Shown: positions 17,564 through 25,126 of the stretch, piece by piece
Layout of the letters: every line of letters begins with the position of its first letter
Position numbering within the stretch: the first letter of the stretch is position 1
Source of the DNA: an uncultured Chloroflexota bacterium
GTDB lineage: Bacteria > Chloroflexota > UBA4733
Assembly: GCA_937967325.1 (NCBI GenBank)
Contig: CALBSQ010000322.1
Location: 1-35,210 of the forward strand
DNA: 35,210 nt
Direction of reading: 5' to 3'
Made by a program: the position numbers and the translations under genes
The notes under the pieces: generated by a model
Told to the model about the DNA's origin: nothing
Seen by the model: the letters and a program-made list of their open reading frames with translations, nothing else
Databases searched by the model: none

Positions 17564-17737
17564 TGCGCGGCCCCTTCGCAATGCCGGCTTGATACTACTG
17601 GCCAGCGTGCCGGGCGGGATGTCGATGCTCGGATGGCCGGCGATCGTGAGCGTACCTGGGGGTGCCGGATGCTTGAGCTGTCGGTGGCGGCCGCGCGTGC
17701 CCACGAAGTTCCAGCCGGCTTCCTCGATTACGGCTCA
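17564..17737 (-). pseudogene. hicA toxin remnant
   Basis: Translation of the minus strand gives AVIEEAGWNFVGTRGRHRQ then LKHPAPPGTLTIAGHPSIDI and PPGTLASSIK, which is the HicA pattern (aGW-GSH-hPgKpG-V-vP-H-ipGTL-SIlk). The catalytic His region GSH has become GRH. An in-frame TGA (17735-17737) stands where codons LLR-AVIEEAGW are expected (one C-to-T change would explain it), no start is found before it, and no stop follows at the usual end; the frame runs into hicB. HicA is a small mRNA interferase; this copy looks dead. Confidence 0.7.
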
Positions 17738-17902
17738 GAGAAGGGGAGCGATGGCGGGTGCGGGGATGGCGGGGCGGCGACTGCGGTCTGCCGCCAGAGC
17801 ACCCGACTGCCGTCGGGACAGCGTGCCAGGTCGAGGCCGGATAAGGCAGAACTATTTTCTCTGGGGCCGTTCGACGCACCGCAGTGCGGGCCTGTGGCGG
17901 CG

Positions 17903-18242
17903 GGTACCCGTTACTTGCACGGAAGCGGTACGGAAGGTGGCTCTGCCATCGCAATAGATAGTACTGGTGACTCCTATGCGACGGGCTATACCCGTTCAAC
18001 CGACTTTCCGACGGCCCCTGGCACCTTACAAACCAAACTGAAAAGGGTCTACCGATATCTTCGTGGTCAAGCTCTCCTTTAGCAAGGTCGGACTTATGCC
18101 CGCATCTCAGGTGGCCGCTCGGCCTGCGGCGCCTCGCGTTCCAGCGTCGAAGGTAGCCGCTCGCCCCGCCGCGATCCGCCAGCCCGCGCCGCAGGCGTTC
18201 CAGCCGGCAAGCGTGCAGCACGCGACCGCGGCAAGTCGGTGA
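17903..18242 (+). pseudogene. SBBP beta-propeller repeat gene fragment with PASQV tail, frameshifted
   Basis: The frame reads YLHGSGTEGGSAIAIDSTGD then SYATGYTRSTDFPTAPGTLQ, a clear SBBP repeat (surface beta-propeller type). Removing one A from the AAAA run at 18041-18044 restores KLKGSTDIFVVKLS, the end of the repeat. The frame then continues through LMPASQVAARPAAPRVPASK to a TGA at 18242. So this is the 3' end of a larger secreted protein gene with a one-base frameshift and no 5' part. The PASQV motif recurs in the gene at 21472. Confidence 0.7.
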
Positions 18243-18260
18243 GCGCGCGCAATTCGATGG

Positions 18261-18539
18261 TTATGGCAGCAGCCTCCCGCGGCGCAGCGCGTCCAGGTAG
18301 TCGTTACGGGTTCGCCTGCGTGCGAGTAAATCCTTGAGGAAGCGCGGCGGGATGCCGATCTCGCGGGTCCACTCTGCGAGAAGCCCGTCGCTGATGGTGC
18401 TGTGGCTGTATGGCGTTTTGGCGCGGGCAATCAGCTTTCCGTCGATCTCAAGACGGAACCTATCATGGTCGCCCTCTTCGCGACGGAAACGGAGGATACG
18501 CTCGAGCAGATATTCGACATCGCTACGGTGGGCCGGCAT
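18261..18539 (-). CDS. Unassigned small protein, second gene of a two-gene cassette
   Basis: A 92-residue basic protein (LEIDGKLIARAKTPYSHSTI, then DGLLAEWTREIGIPPRFLKDLL) that looks like a compact alpha/beta fold. The ATG follows the TAG of the preceding gene with no gap, so both are made from one message. Size, order and tight coupling resemble a toxin-antitoxin pair, and the first partner has a HicB-like look, but I do not recognise a toxin family and claim none. It lies in a stretch with other toxin-antitoxin debris. Confidence 0.55.
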   Translation of the reverse strand: MPAHRSDVEYLLERILRFRREEGDHDRFRLEIDGKLIARAKTPYSHSTISDGLLAEWTREIGIPPRFLKDLLARRRTRNDYLDALRRGRLLP

Positions 18540-18932
18540 CTATGAGGCGGATTCAAGCCAGCGCTGAACCTCTGCCAATTCACGTTGGGGACCCGGCCCC
18601 AGATGGTCACGTTCTATCTCAAAGGTACGAACACGGTCGACGAAATCGTCGATGCAATCACGGAAGGCATCTCCTATCGTCTCTCCGTAACCAAATGCGA
18701 GGGTGACGCTCGGTCGCGCGATGAACGATGGCTCCCGCCGATCTCGGCGTACCGTGATCGTGATAGGTGGTGATACCACGGTCTGCTCCCCCCATTGCAT
18801 TGGGAGTACAACGCTGAAGTTAGCGCGCTGAACCTCAGCGGGAATGTGGTCGTGCTTGCTGGCCAGTTGCGCGATGATCGAATCCAGCTCCTGCGATGTT
18901 GGCTCGGTCGCGCTAACCCGAAAGGGTTCCAA
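18540..18932 (-). CDS. Unassigned protein with HicB-like segment, first gene of the cassette
   Basis: A 130-residue protein. The middle (PPITITVRRD, PSVTLAFGYGETIGDAFRDC, IDDFVDRVRTFE) recalls the beta-strand/helix order of HicB-like proteins. The start is a TTG with poor ribosome-site support; no better one is seen. It overlaps nothing upstream and is directly joined to the 92-residue gene. Possible antitoxin by position; function unknown. Confidence 0.5.
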   Translation of the reverse strand: MEPFRVSATEPTSQELDSIIAQLASKHDHIPAEVQRANFSVVLPMQWGEQTVVSPPITITVRRDRREPSFIARPSVTLAFGYGETIGDAFRDCIDDFVDRVRTFEIERDHLGPGPQRELAEVQRWLESAS

Positions 18933-19166
18933 TAGTCGAGCCGCTATTCCGACGCGCCAAGCATATCTGCATGAACCGGTTGCTTACGTCCGTCTAGCGT
19001 GCTCCCGCGGCGGCCCTTAGCCGCCGTCCGCGTCTCGTCGCCGAACCAACGATCCGTCGCCAATGAAAGGCATCGGGAGTCCTGCTGCATATCACTGTGG
19101 GTGGATTCCCGTACGCTGGCGTGCCGGACATGCCCGACGGGATCGCCGGCTGGAACGGGGCTAGAG

Positions 19167-19796
19167 GTGCGGGACGGGACGACTGGCTTGCATCGCGTTG
19201 TGGTCGTCGGGAACACCGGCTCGGGCAAGACCACGCTGGCGAAACACCTGGCGGCCATCCTGCGGGTCCCGCACGTGGAGCTGGACGCCTTGTTCTGGGA
19301 GCCGAACTGGACACCGGCGAGGGCCGAGGTGTTTCGGGAGCGGGTCGGCGCAGCCTTGGGCGGCCCCGGCTGGGTGGTCGACGGCAACTACAGCAAGGTC
19401 CGCGATCTGGTCTGGGGGCGGGCCGACACGCTGATCTGGCTGAACTACCCGCTCTGGGTCAATCTCTGGCGCCTGCTGCGCCGCTCAATCTGGCGCTCGT
19501 TATGGCAGCCGGACTTGTGGAACGGCAACCGCGAGCGCCTCCGCAACCAGTTCCTGAGTTGGGACTCGCTCTTCGTGTGGGCCGTGAAGACCAGTCGTCG
19601 CCGCCGTCGGGAGTACCGGCGACTCCTAAACGAAAGAGAATATGCCCAGCTCCGCGTGGTGCAACTGTTCTCGCCCAGTCAGACCAGACGGTGGCGAGCA
19701 GGTATGACCACCTTGGCCGCAAGCCATCGCAACTTAGGCCCGGCATCCCCGCTATATCCAGGCGAAGCGCTCGCACGAGAAGCGCCATTGCAGTGA
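19167..19796 (+). CDS. P-loop NTPase, adenylate-kinase/FlaR-like
   Basis: A 209-residue cytoplasmic protein with Walker A GNTGSGKTT at 15-23 and the arrangement of the small kinase-like ATPases annotated as topology modulation (FlaR) or AAA_18 proteins: HVELDALFWEPNW, WVVDGNYSKVRDLVWGRAD, TLIWLNYPLWVNLWRLLRRS and an Arg-rich lid. The substrate is unknown. Start is uncertain: the GTG used has GGGG 6 nt before it, and the frame is open 56 codons further up without homologous look. The last 30 residues are probably outside the fold. Confidence 0.75.
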   Translation: MRDGTTGLHRVVVVGNTGSGKTTLAKHLAAILRVPHVELDALFWEPNWTPARAEVFRERVGAALGGPGWVVDGNYSKVRDLVWGRADTLIWLNYPLWVNLWRLLRRSIWRSLWQPDLWNGNRERLRNQFLSWDSLFVWAVKTSRRRRREYRRLLNEREYAQLRVVQLFSPSQTRRWRAGMTTLAASHRNLGPASPLYPGEALAREAPLQ

Positions 19797-19808
19797 TCGA
19801 GGGAGAGC

Positions 19809-19982
19809 GTGCTGGCGCGCAGAACGGTTGGCGGCGTGATGCTGCTGGCGGTGCTCTGCTTCGACCTCGCGGACCGGAACGCCCACTCGGTAAGCGACAC
19901 CCTGATCAGCTTCCTGCCGCTGCTCGGGCTGATCGTATCGGCGGCGTGGCGGATCTCTGCCCCATGGGTCGCGAGCGTCTAG
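19809..19982 (+). CDS. Possible small membrane peptide (57 aa)
   Basis: A GTG start after GGGAG opens a frame with two hydrophobic stretches (VMLLAVLCF and LISFLPLLGLIVSAAW). It begins 13 bp after the kinase-like gene, so it may be co-transcribed. It could be a real small membrane protein or a fragment. The remaining bases up to 20205 show no other gene. Confidence 0.35.
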   Translation: MLARRTVGGVMLLAVLCFDLADRNAHSVSDTLISFLPLLGLIVSAAWRISAPWVASV

Positions 19983-20205
19983 CGTCCCCGAGGCCATTAT
20001 AGACGCCATCGATGAAAGGCGCGGCGCACTCTGCTCGTGGCGAGCGGGCGCCCTGGCGGCCAATCTTTGCTAGCATAGCGTCGGGGGCGTACTCCGAAGG
20101 GAGAAGGGGAAACCGTGCGGCAGCGCATGGCGTTGGCGTGGCGCTCGTGTCGGTCGCGTGGCGCGGCTTGGTGGCGCCCGCGGGAGATGATGTAGGGAGG
20201 GAGCG

Positions 20206-21153
20206 ATGCTCAGCAACGATCAGGCGCGACTCGTCCCGCGGACGGAGTTCGCCGGCCCGCTGCTCAGCTTCGATTTCCCCGGCTTGCAGATCGGCGTGGC
20301 CGAGTACGACGAGGGGCCGACGGGCTGCACGGTCTTCCACTTTCCCGCGGGCGCCGCCACGGCCATCGACGTGCGAGGCGGCAGCGTCGGCAAGACTGGC
20401 GACTACGAGTGGAACCACGCTGTCTGCCTGGCGGGGGGATCGCTCTACGGGCTGGCCGCGGCCGCGGGCGTCTCGGAGGAGCTGTTCGTCCGCCACGACC
20501 ACTCCCTAAAGAACTTCGCCATGGTGTCGGGCGCCATCATCTTCGACTATGGACCGCGCGACAACCGGATCTATCCCGACCTGGCGCTCGGGCGCGCGGC
20601 CTTGCGCGCGGCCCGGCCCAACGTCTTCCCCCTCGGCCGGCGCGGGGCGGGACGCTCGGCCGGGGTCGGCGCCGTCTTCGACCGCGCCGCCGCCGAGCCG
20701 AGCGGGCAGGCGGGCGCCTATCGCGCCATCGGGCCGACGAAGGTGGCGGTGTTCTCGGTCGTGAACGCGCTGGGCGTCGTCGTGGACCGCCAGGGTCGGG
20801 TCGTGCGCGGCAACCGGGACGCGACGACCGGCGAGCGGCGCCCGCCATTGGACGAGGTGGAGCGCCGCCTGGCGCGCGGCGAGCCTACGTCGGTGCCGGT
20901 CGGCAACACGACCTTGTCCGTCGTCGTGACCAATCAGAAGCTGTCGTCGCGGGCGCTCAGCCAGCTCGCGCGGCAGGTACACTCCTCAATGGCGCGGATC
21001 ATCCAGCCCTTCCACACCCTGATGGACGGCGATGTGCTCTATGCCGTGACAACCAACGAGGTCGAGGACGCGGCGTTGAGTCCCGTCGCACTCGGGATCG
21101 TGGCGTCGGAGTTGATGTGGGACGCGATCCTGACGATGGTCGCGCTCGTCTGA
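20206..21153 (+). CDS. P1 family peptidase (DmpA-like aminopeptidase)
   Basis: A 315-residue member of the DmpA/BapA family, self-cleaving N-terminal-nucleophile peptidases that release N-terminal residues from small peptides or amides. Conserved parts are TGCTVFHFPAGAATAIDVRG near 40-58, LAGGSLYGLAAAAGV near 76-89, GPTKVAVFSVVNALG, then PVGNTTLSVVVTN at 231-243, where the precursor is expected to cut and expose a Thr/Ser nucleophile, and the MARIIQPFHTLMDGD segment. ATG follows GGAGGGAG. No transporter or peptide gene is nearby to suggest a substrate. Confidence 0.9.
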   Translation: MLSNDQARLVPRTEFAGPLLSFDFPGLQIGVAEYDEGPTGCTVFHFPAGAATAIDVRGGSVGKTGDYEWNHAVCLAGGSLYGLAAAAGVSEELFVRHDHSLKNFAMVSGAIIFDYGPRDNRIYPDLALGRAALRAARPNVFPLGRRGAGRSAGVGAVFDRAAAEPSGQAGAYRAIGPTKVAVFSVVNALGVVVDRQGRVVRGNRDATTGERRPPLDEVERRLARGEPTSVPVGNTTLSVVVTNQKLSSRALSQLARQVHSSMARIIQPFHTLMDGDVLYAVTTNEVEDAALSPVALGIVASELMWDAILTMVALV

Positions 21154-21471
21154 GGCGCGCGGGCTCGGGGTGGGGCCATAGCCGGCGAAAGGTGGACCAG
21201 CGGCGCTGCCTCGATGCAACGGCGTTAGTATCTTGTGGGGACAAGACAGAATAATGAAGGCACACCGACTGGGATCGCGACTCGAGTCTGTAGAATAGCA
21301 GGGGCCCAACGAAATGGTCCAGAGGTGTCGTGGCGTGTCGCACCTGTGCTAGGGGGCCAACGAACGGTGACCCACCCAACCCAGATCTGGCTCGGCGGAA
21401 ATTCCTCAACGAGCATTGAGCGTGCGCATCGGTAGTCGGATCGCCACCTGAGTCGGGAAGGTAATGCCGGG
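21154..21471. other. Intergenic region, no gene recognised
   Basis: 318 bp without a supported gene. Two near-identical short segments, GGCCCAACGAA near 21302 and GGGCCAACGAACGG near 21354, lie about 50 bp apart. A small stem CTTGT-GGGG-ACAAG is at about 21233. The promoter of the next gene should lie here but no clear -35/-10 pair stands out. Confidence 0.4.
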
Positions 21472-21993
21472 ATGTTTCGCCGTGTATTTGCACTCCTGGT
21501 AACGATGTTGCTGTCGACATCGCCCGTCATTGTCCACGCGGAGGGGCGGACGGCGGCCTCCCAGGTTTCCCCGCGTGCGGCGGTGTCCCAGGTATGCCCG
21601 CCCCTGTCGCCCTTGCCGCCCGGATCGGCGGCCCGGGGACATATCGGCCCTTGCCTCCTGCCGTTCGCCACGCCCGGGCCGCGACTCTCTGCCTCGCAGG
21701 TGGACTCGGCGCCGGTGGAAGCCCTGATCCGAATGCCGGCTTCGCAGGTGGACTGGCGACGGCCGGCCCCGCAAACGATGCCCCGGACGATACCCTCGCA
21801 GCCGCCGGGGTGGACATGTCGGTTCGACCCGAGCACGGAGTTGACCACGTGTACCTTCGTCGGCTCGTACAGCCCCGCCCCCTGGCTGCACGGGTGCGTC
21901 GGCCCGGTGATCTGGTGGCGCGTCTACGACGCCCAGGGAAAGCTGGTGGAAGCCGGGGTGGCGTCGCCCGGCTACGGGCCGTGCCCGCAGTAG
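21472..21993 (+). CDS. Secreted protein with repeated SQV motifs
   Basis: A 173-residue exported protein. The signal peptide (RRVFALLVTMLLSTSPVIVHA) likely ends after residue 23. A Pro/Ala-rich part of about 90 residues contains four SQV motifs (AASQV, AVSQV, SASQV, PASQV), followed by a C-terminal part with four or five Cys that may form disulphides (WTCRFDPSTELTTCTFVG, HGCVGPVIWWRVYD). ATG follows GGAAGG. No family recognised. The PASQV motif is shared with the pseudogene tail at 18096-18242, so both may belong to one family of surface proteins of this organism. Confidence 0.7.
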   Translation: MFRRVFALLVTMLLSTSPVIVHAEGRTAASQVSPRAAVSQVCPPLSPLPPGSAARGHIGPCLLPFATPGPRLSASQVDSAPVEALIRMPASQVDWRRPAPQTMPRTIPSQPPGWTCRFDPSTELTTCTFVGSYSPAPWLHGCVGPVIWWRVYDAQGKLVEAGVASPGYGPCPQ

Positions 21994-22065
21994 TCGGCGT
22001 CGTCAGTTCCTCCGGCCTTCCTATCCAGCGGCGCCTGAGACTGGTCTGGAAATGCCCCTCCCCAA

Positions 22066-22096
22066 CCCCTCCCCAGCAAGCTGGAGAGGGGCTTTT
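22066..22096 (+). terminator. Intrinsic terminator
   Basis: A 12-bp stem with one mismatch (22066-22077 with 22080-22091) is followed by CTTTT. It lies 70 bp after the stop of the secreted SQV-motif gene. The arms use the same CCCCTCCCC vocabulary as the repeat at 52-166. Confidence 0.7.
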
Positions 22097-22241
22097 CAGC
22101 CGCGCGGGCGGCGGCGCGCCGCCATGGGGTCTGTTATGTGATCCGCCGGGCCGTCCGCCGCCCGTGCTCCGAAGCGACCACGAGGACCCGACACACGATG
22201 GTTACAAGCGGGCGTAACATGAGATCAGAAAGGAACTGACC

Positions 22242-22718
22242 GTGAGCGCACGAGCGCACGCGCTTGCCGACGCATTCCGTGCCGCCAATGACGACCTGAT
22301 TAGGACCGTCACAGGCTACTCGGAGGAACAATGGCAAGCGTGCTGCCCGAACGAGAGCTGGACGGTCGCGGCGACGGTGCACCACATCGCTAATGGGCAT
22401 CCGATCACCGCCGACATCGTCCACGCAATTGCGACGGATCAGCCTTTGCCACGAGGGGTCACAATGGCCCCGGAGGAGGGCGAACGGGTCAACCGCGAGC
22501 ACGCCGCGCAGTACGCGACGTGCAGCAAGGAAGAAGCGCTCGAGCTCCTCCAACGCAATGGCGCTCTCGCTGCCTCTATGGTCGAAAGCTTGAGTGACGC
22601 GCAGTTGGACCGGATGCGCCCGGACTTTCCTCTTAGCGCGGCGCAAATGATCACACGTGCCTTGATCGGTCATCTGCGGGACCATTCTGCGAGTGTTCAG
22701 GCGGCCACGAGCGCGTGA
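22242..22718 (+). CDS. DinB-like / maleylpyruvate-isomerase-type helical bundle protein
   Basis: A 158-residue protein with the four-helix DinB superfamily pattern. NESWTVAATVHHIANGH carries the first metal-ligand His pair, and ITRALIGHLRDHSASVQ the C-terminal His region. Members use a divalent metal and often a low-molecular-weight thiol such as bacillithiol or mycothiol to modify small molecules; the reaction here is unknown. The GTG start has AAAGGA at 8 nt. It stands alone. Confidence 0.75.
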   Translation: MSARAHALADAFRAANDDLIRTVTGYSEEQWQACCPNESWTVAATVHHIANGHPITADIVHAIATDQPLPRGVTMAPEEGERVNREHAAQYATCSKEEALELLQRNGALAASMVESLSDAQLDRMRPDFPLSAAQMITRALIGHLRDHSASVQAATSA

Positions 22719-22906
22719 CGCTCAACTAGTCGGCCCGCCCCAGAGGCACCAGAGATCGGGATGATCGGAATCATTGCACGTCCGGCTCGGACGGGGCTAA
22801 CGGGAAAGCGCCGACGCTGCCGTGAATGGCCAGTGGGGAGCGGGACAATGTGGCGGGCGACCTCTGTATGCTGCTTATGTCCGACCCTGACGCCCGTGTG
22901 CCGCCA

Positions 22907-23956
22907 TTACACGGCTACAGCGATAGCCTCCAGTCCGTGCTCGCGGTTCCACTCGACGAAGTCGTCGGTGAAGTAGCGAACGCGCACCTTTTTATACTCC
23001 TTGCTGCTGAAAAGCAGTGCGTAGTCTGTGAGGCCCGTTTCGGCCTGGATGGCATCGACCGTCTCCTGGCAGTCGCGGGCGGAGTGGCCGTGGATCATTC
23101 CGAAGATGTTGTAGGGCCAGTCGGGATAGATGGGTCGCTGGTAGCAGTGGCTGACCGAGCGGAAACTGGCCATCTGCACGCCGCACTCCAGTACGCGGTC
23201 GTCCGGCGCTTTCCACACTGACATGGCGTTGGCCTTGTAGCCGGCTTCGCGGTGGTGGAGGATGGCAGCGAACCGGCGGAGCCGGGCGGACTCCTGCAGC
23301 GCGCGAGCCTCGGCGAACAGGCCGTCTTCGGTGGTCCCAAGGCGCTCGGCCATGGCCAGGAATGGGCGTGACACCAGCTCGATGTCGTCTTGCAGCTCGC
23401 GGATCACGGCGATTTCTCGCGGCGTGAGCGGCGGGTTCTCGCGCTCGCGCTTGGTGTGGTCGTACTCCGGCGTGCCTCGGGCCGTCATGCCGCGACCGCC
23501 GGCCATGTCCAAGTCGACGCCGATCTTGAAGAGGCGGATGGTCGGCATGAGCCGCGTGGAGGTTGCCTGAGCCTCATCGCCAAGCAGCTCCACCGTGCGA
23601 GCGATGTCGACCGAGGGGGGCACGGCGACGGTGAACCAGAGGTTGAAGGCGTGGTTGCGACGATAGTTGTGGCTCACGCCGGGGTGACGATTGATGACCT
23701 CGGCCGCTTGATCGATGCGTTCGTGGGGGATCTGCATGGCGACGAGGGAGCTCTTATAGCCGAGCTGCCGCGTGTCGAAGATCGCCGAGATCTGCCGGAT
23801 CACGCCCCGCTGCTTCAGCCCGTCGATGCGCACGATCACGTCCTGCTCGTCGGTCTCCAGCCAGTTGGCCAGCTCCGCGAACGGGCGCGCCACTACGGGG
23901 AAATCGCCCTGGATGCGATTGAGGAGCTGCCCGTCGATAGGGTCGATGGTCTGCAT
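22907..23956 (-). CDS. Siroheme decarboxylase, fused AhbA/AhbB-type (Lrp/AsnC family)
   Basis: A 349-residue protein built of two tandem Lrp/AsnC-like halves (about 1-160 and 175-349), each with a winged-helix part and a RAM-like part. In the AhbAB/NirDLGH family these remove two acetate side chains from siroheme to give didecarboxysiroheme, for the siroheme-dependent heme route or heme d1. The family's His/Arg motifs are HPGVSHNYRRNHAFNLWFTV at 91-110 and SVSHCYQRPIYPDWPYNIFG at 267-286. Normally two separate subunits, here one chain. No other heme gene is in the window. ATG with GGATG upstream. Despite the DNA-binding-like domains, it is expected to be an enzyme. Confidence 0.88.
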   Translation of the reverse strand: MQTIDPIDGQLLNRIQGDFPVVARPFAELANWLETDEQDVIVRIDGLKQRGVIRQISAIFDTRQLGYKSSLVAMQIPHERIDQAAEVINRHPGVSHNYRRNHAFNLWFTVAVPPSVDIARTVELLGDEAQATSTRLMPTIRLFKIGVDLDMAGGRGMTARGTPEYDHTKRERENPPLTPREIAVIRELQDDIELVSRPFLAMAERLGTTEDGLFAEARALQESARLRRFAAILHHREAGYKANAMSVWKAPDDRVLECGVQMASFRSVSHCYQRPIYPDWPYNIFGMIHGHSARDCQETVDAIQAETGLTDYALLFSSKEYKKVRVRYFTDDFVEWNREHGLEAIAVAV

Positions 23957-24126
23957 TCGGCATCCTTGTCTCTCAGCGCCGACAACGGGCGCGCAGTCCG
24001 CAATACTGGTATCAGCGTACCAGAGATTGGCGCCGGATCAGGTCGCTCGACGCTGACCGGTGCGGAACGGGCTCCGCCCTACAACCTAATCCTTTCGAAA
24101 CCGAGGCGCCCAGGACGCGTGACGCG

Positions 24127-24564
24127 CTACGTCCCCCCCTGAGCCGTTGTGGTGGACGAGCCTGCTTGATCCTGCAACAGCTTGCCGATCAATTCCGACA
24201 TCCGCTCGACGAGCTGGGAGTTGGCGACGATGCGCGTCGCTCCGGCAGCGCGCGCTCGTTGCCAGCGGGCCTGGTCCATATGCGAGCCGAAGGCCAGGAC
24301 CGGGCAGCCGGCCGCGTGGGCGGACTGGATCAGCGGCTCCCAACGCTCGGGTGGTGTGCTCAGATCCACCATCAGGAGGTCGAGCGGAGCGGGGGCGTGA
24401 TCCGGCGTCGCCCGAGCCATAGAACAGGCGGCCAGGTTCAGCCGTTTCAGCGTCTCGGTCACGCGAACTTCGAAGAAGAGGTCGCGGACGAGATAGCCGA
24501 CGGTGGCTTGCCGTGGCGTCGCCTCGGCGCTCGTGGCCTCTCGCGGGTCAGGAAACGGCGACAC
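24127..24564 (-). CDS. Receiver-like domain protein
   Basis: A 145-residue protein with the alternating beta/alpha order of a response-regulator receiver: VGYLVRDLFFEVRVTETLKR, DLLMVDLST (a candidate phospho-acceptor Asp), GCPVLAFGSHMD and GATRIVANSQLVERMSELI. There is no output domain. The conserved Lys of true receivers is not evident (FGSH in its place) and the acidic pair at the first strand is missing, so it may be a pseudo-receiver. The GTG start overlaps the end of the DUF1802 gene by 17 nt, placing it in an operon with DUF1802 and RqcH. Confidence 0.6.
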   Translation of the reverse strand: MSPFPDPREATSAEATPRQATVGYLVRDLFFEVRVTETLKRLNLAACSMARATPDHAPAPLDLLMVDLSTPPERWEPLIQSAHAAGCPVLAFGSHMDQARWQRARAAGATRIVANSQLVERMSELIGKLLQDQAGSSTTTAQGGT

Positions 24565-25126
24565 GCTGCACCGCCGCCAACACCGCTGAGCGCTCCACCT
24601 CGTAACGGGCGTCACCCAGAGCCGCGACCGCGCCGGCCGTGGCGACCGGTCGCTCCAGGGTCACCCACGAGCTGCAGCCGTTGTAGGACGGCACCAGGTC
24701 GAGCGTCACCTCATTGAGGAGCCGGTAGATCCGCAGCAAGAGCAACTGCAGCGGCTGGCGCGGACGCCAGCGGAAGCGTTGCTCGACGTAGGCGGGCGTC
24801 CAGATGACGTGCGGCGCCAGCCCGTCTAACCGCGTGGGCGCGTCGATCGGGACGACATCGGTAATCTCGGCAAAGTAGCGCAGGTGCAGCTTGCCGTCGA
24901 TGGGCTGATGCTGCAGCACCTGCTCCAGCGCGGCGCGGTACCGCGGCTGGATGGTCTCCTCCGACTGGTGGAGGTAGGTGGGGAACAGGAAGCAAGCGCG
25001 GCTGGGGACGTCGAAGCGCTTCTCGTGGATGCCGCCCTTGCGCACCGCGCAGATCGTCTGTCCGGAGGCTAGCGCCATGACGGCGACGGCCCACTCCTTC
25101 AGGGCCATGTCATGCTCGCTGAGCAA
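24548..25126 (-). CDS. DUF1802 family protein
   Basis: A 192-residue protein of the DUF1802 family, with the N-terminal hallmark ALKEWAVAVMALASGQTI, then RKGGIHEKRF and FLFPTYLHQSEE. The C-terminal half (LLLRIYRLLNEVTLDLVPSYN) is less conserved. The role is unknown. The TTG start is well supported by AGGAGG 6 nt before it and lies inside the 3' end of the RqcH gene (17-nt overlap). A downstream ATG at 25108 is the alternative. Confidence 0.85.
   Translation of the reverse strand: MLSEHDMALKEWAVAVMALASGQTICAVRKGGIHEKRFDVPSRACFLFPTYLHQSEETIQPRYRAALEQVLQHQPIDGKLHLRYFAEITDVVPIDAPTRLDGLAPHVIWTPAYVEQRFRWRPRQPLQLLLLRIYRLLNEVTLDLVPSYNGCSSWVTLERPVATAGAVAALGDARYEVERSAVLAAVQRVAVS

Noticed and set aside
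22761..22976. 71-codon plus-strand open frame after the DinB-like gene
   Set aside because: It runs antisense into the siroheme decarboxylase gene, has no ribosome site and no likeness.
24061..24076. GCGGA-loop-TCCGC stem after the receiver-like gene as a terminator
   Set aside because: The stem is only 5-6 bp with no T-tract; too weak to list as a feature.
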